This document shows, piece after piece, positions 6,730 through 7,564 of a stretch of DNA of 7,564 nt; the stretch's first letter is position 1; every line of letters starts with the position of its first letter. The notes beneath the pieces were generated by a model. It searched no databases and was not told where the DNA came from. It saw only the letters and a program-made list of their open reading frames with translations. Location of the stretch: NCBI GenBank assembly GCA_003157225.1, contig PMIZ01000153.1, forward strand, positions 6,604-14,167. Reading direction: 5' to 3'. The stretch comes from Actinomycetota bacterium. GTDB lineage: Bacteria > Actinomycetota > Thermoleophilia > RBG-16-64-13. A program made the translations under genes and the position numbers.

Positions 6730-6742
6730 GCCGGTTCCCGGC
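6730..6742 (-). repeat. Short hairpin immediately after the 248-aa gene
   Basis: GCCGG and CCGGC (6730-6734 and 6738-6742) enclose a 3-nt loop directly abutting the TGA stop at 6743-6745. The stem is only 5 bp and is followed by ATTGCAGC rather than a U-run, so it is at best a weak terminator or an mRNA-end stabiliser. Confidence 0.35.
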
Positions 6743-7489
6743 TCAGTACGACCACGCCTCGAGGTGCTCCGCGGGGAGCGTTGCCTTGAAGGCGTCCAAT
6801 TTGGCTCCGCCCTTGCCTGTGATGACTGCGAGGCCGGCAGCCCTCTCGACGTATCCCATGTATTCGAGCTCCTCGATGAGCAACTCGACCATCACCGTCC
6901 CGAGCGGCGGATAGATCTCCTCTCTCTCGGCCTGGGTGAAGACGCCGAGGATGCCATCGACAGTTACGCCTCCGTTCTTGCGGACCTTTTCTAGAATCGC
7001 CATCTGCCTCCTGAAGTACGGTGTCGCGTAACCTTTCTCGCTGAGGTCGAAGGCCTCCAGCCTGACGACCATGGACGTCCTCGTGTCGGGACAGACGACC
7101 CCAGGTTGCTGGGCGATGCTCCAGGTCTCACTCGGCGGCCAAGTGAAGGCTCCGGGCGGTGCGAGGGTGGCCATGTCGTGCCCGGGTGGGGTGATCGTCT
7201 CCAATATGTTCCTGAACCCCAGACCGTCGTGCTTCGCCTGTTCCGGGTCTGCAACACCGTTGCCGCAGTACCAGAAGGGACAATACGAAGCCCACTCGAC
7301 GTAGCGGGGGCCCGCTTGGTGCAGGGCGATCATCTTCGGGATGACGGCCCCCCAGAGATCCGGGCATAACCGGCCGTGGAAAGCCTCTCCGTCGAAGACC
7401 ACGTGGTCCCCCGGGATATGCCCGAAGTGGCACGGGTAGACGTCGATGTCGCCGAGAGGACCGATGATGGTCGCCCTGACCTGGAACAA
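6743..7489 (-). CDS. TIGR04076-like protein with C-terminal winged-helix-like domain
   Basis: A 248-aa protein of unknown function. Residues 1-146 resemble the small TIGR04076 family in order and spacing: a PCHFGHIPGDHVVFDG segment (19-34), LCPDLWGAVIPKMIALH (41-57), and a closing VVCPDTRTSMVVRLE (131-145). Between them lies an extra segment containing C70, C75 and PPGHDMATLAPP (101-112). Conserved-looking Cys and His residues (C20, H21, H24, C42, C133) could bind a metal. Residues about 158-235 are helical and end in YVERAAGLAVITGKGGAKLDAF (213-234), the beta-hairpin wing pattern of winged-helix proteins, so DNA binding or a regulatory role is possible. The start is TTG (7487-7489), preceded by AGGAGAGG that overlaps the stop of the upstream gene; no ATG or GTG suits better, the next Met being residue 53. 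The family assignment is from memory of the motif pattern and the role is unknown. Confidence 0.75.
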   Translation of the reverse strand: MFQVRATIIGPLGDIDVYPCHFGHIPGDHVVFDGEAFHGRLCPDLWGAVIPKMIALHQAGPRYVEWASYCPFWYCGNGVADPEQAKHDGLGFRNILETITPPGHDMATLAPPGAFTWPPSETWSIAQQPGVVCPDTRTSMVVRLEAFDLSEKGYATPYFRRQMAILEKVRKNGGVTVDGILGVFTQAEREEIYPPLGTVMVELLIEELEYMGYVERAAGLAVITGKGGAKLDAFKATLPAEHLEAWSY

Positions 7490-7497
7490 GACCTCTC

Positions 7498-7563
7498 CTA
7501 GCTCCGGGTCCGGGGGATGACCGGCAGCAGGAGGTGCGACCCGCCGAAGTGGATCTTGTGGGT
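7498..7563 (-). CDS. C-terminal end of an unrecognised upstream gene (partial)
   Basis: Reading the minus strand from the window edge, one frame encodes 21 residues, with HKIHFGGSHLLLPVIPR (2-18), then TAG at 7498-7500. The mix of hydrophobic and charged residues looks like real protein. The competing frame that continues into the next gene is a Pro-rich stretch (VAPPAAGHPPDPE) typical of out-of-frame reading. The stop lies 8 bp before the TTG start of the next gene, and that gene's Shine-Dalgarno begins at the stop, so the two are probably co-transcribed. Too short to identify. Confidence 0.6.
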   Translation of the reverse strand, partial: THKIHFGGSHLLLPVIPRTRS

Positions 7564-7564
7564 C

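Larger units (their letters stand above)
6454..6742. other. Gap upstream of livK: leader region, no clear promoter
   Basis: These 289 bp separate the 248-aa gene from livK. They hold two short hairpins, two candidate small ORFs and two strong purine ribosome sites (described separately). A minor GTGGC/GCCAC inverted repeat lies at 6596-6610. I see no convincing -35/-10 pair, riboswitch or tRNA. A livK promoter is likely here if the importer operon is expressed separately from the upstream genes, but the sequence does not show one. Confidence 0.4.

Noticed and set aside
1..7564. CRISPR arrays, insertion sequences, tRNA or rRNA genes
   Set aside because: No regularly spaced repeats, transposase motifs, terminal repeats or structured RNA signatures were seen.

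Overview
The window is GC-rich bacterial DNA. Every convincing gene lies on the minus strand, so transcription runs from high to low coordinates. GTG and TTG starts, tight ATGA overlaps and a lipoprotein with a long Ser/Thr linker directly after its lipobox suggest a high-GC Gram-positive bacterium, most likely an Actinomycetota lineage. A Chloroflexota relative is possible. This is inference; there is no rRNA or other taxonomic marker here.

Layout in transcription order: (1) the last 21 codons of an unrecognised gene (7498-7563); (2) a 248-aa protein with a TIGR04076-like Cys/His-containing domain and a winged-helix-like C-terminus (6743-7489, TTG start); (3) a 289-bp gap (6454-6742) with two hairpins and two small ORFs that have Shine-Dalgarno sequences, the second overlapping livK by ATGA; (4) livK, a lipoprotein substrate-binding protein (5110-6453); (5) a 115-bp spacer with a perfect 15-bp inverted repeat; (6) livH permease (4113-4994); (7) an 887-aa fusion of LivM permease, LivG ATPase and LivF ATPase (1453-4116), overlapping livH by ATGA; (8) a UroD-superfamily protein (158-1456), overlapping the fusion gene by ATGA and lacking its own Shine-Dalgarno; (9) 157 bp with no convincing gene (1-157).

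Together the genes encode a complete HAAT/Liv-type ABC importer (binding protein, two permease subunits, two ATPase domains) built as three polypeptides rather than five. A cytoplasmic UroD-fold enzyme is translationally coupled to it. That coupling suggests the imported compound, or a product of it, is the enzyme's substrate. UroD-fold relatives include corrinoid-dependent methyltransferases, so a methylated or methoxylated compound is one hypothesis. No corrinoid protein is present in the window, and the enzyme lacks both the haem-pathway UroD signature and the MtaA-type zinc ligands. The substrate is therefore unknown. The most unusual features are the triple fusion with an internal Shine-Dalgarno at the LivF boundary, a four-cysteine LivG-LivF linker, the livK-livH stem-loop, and the livK leader.
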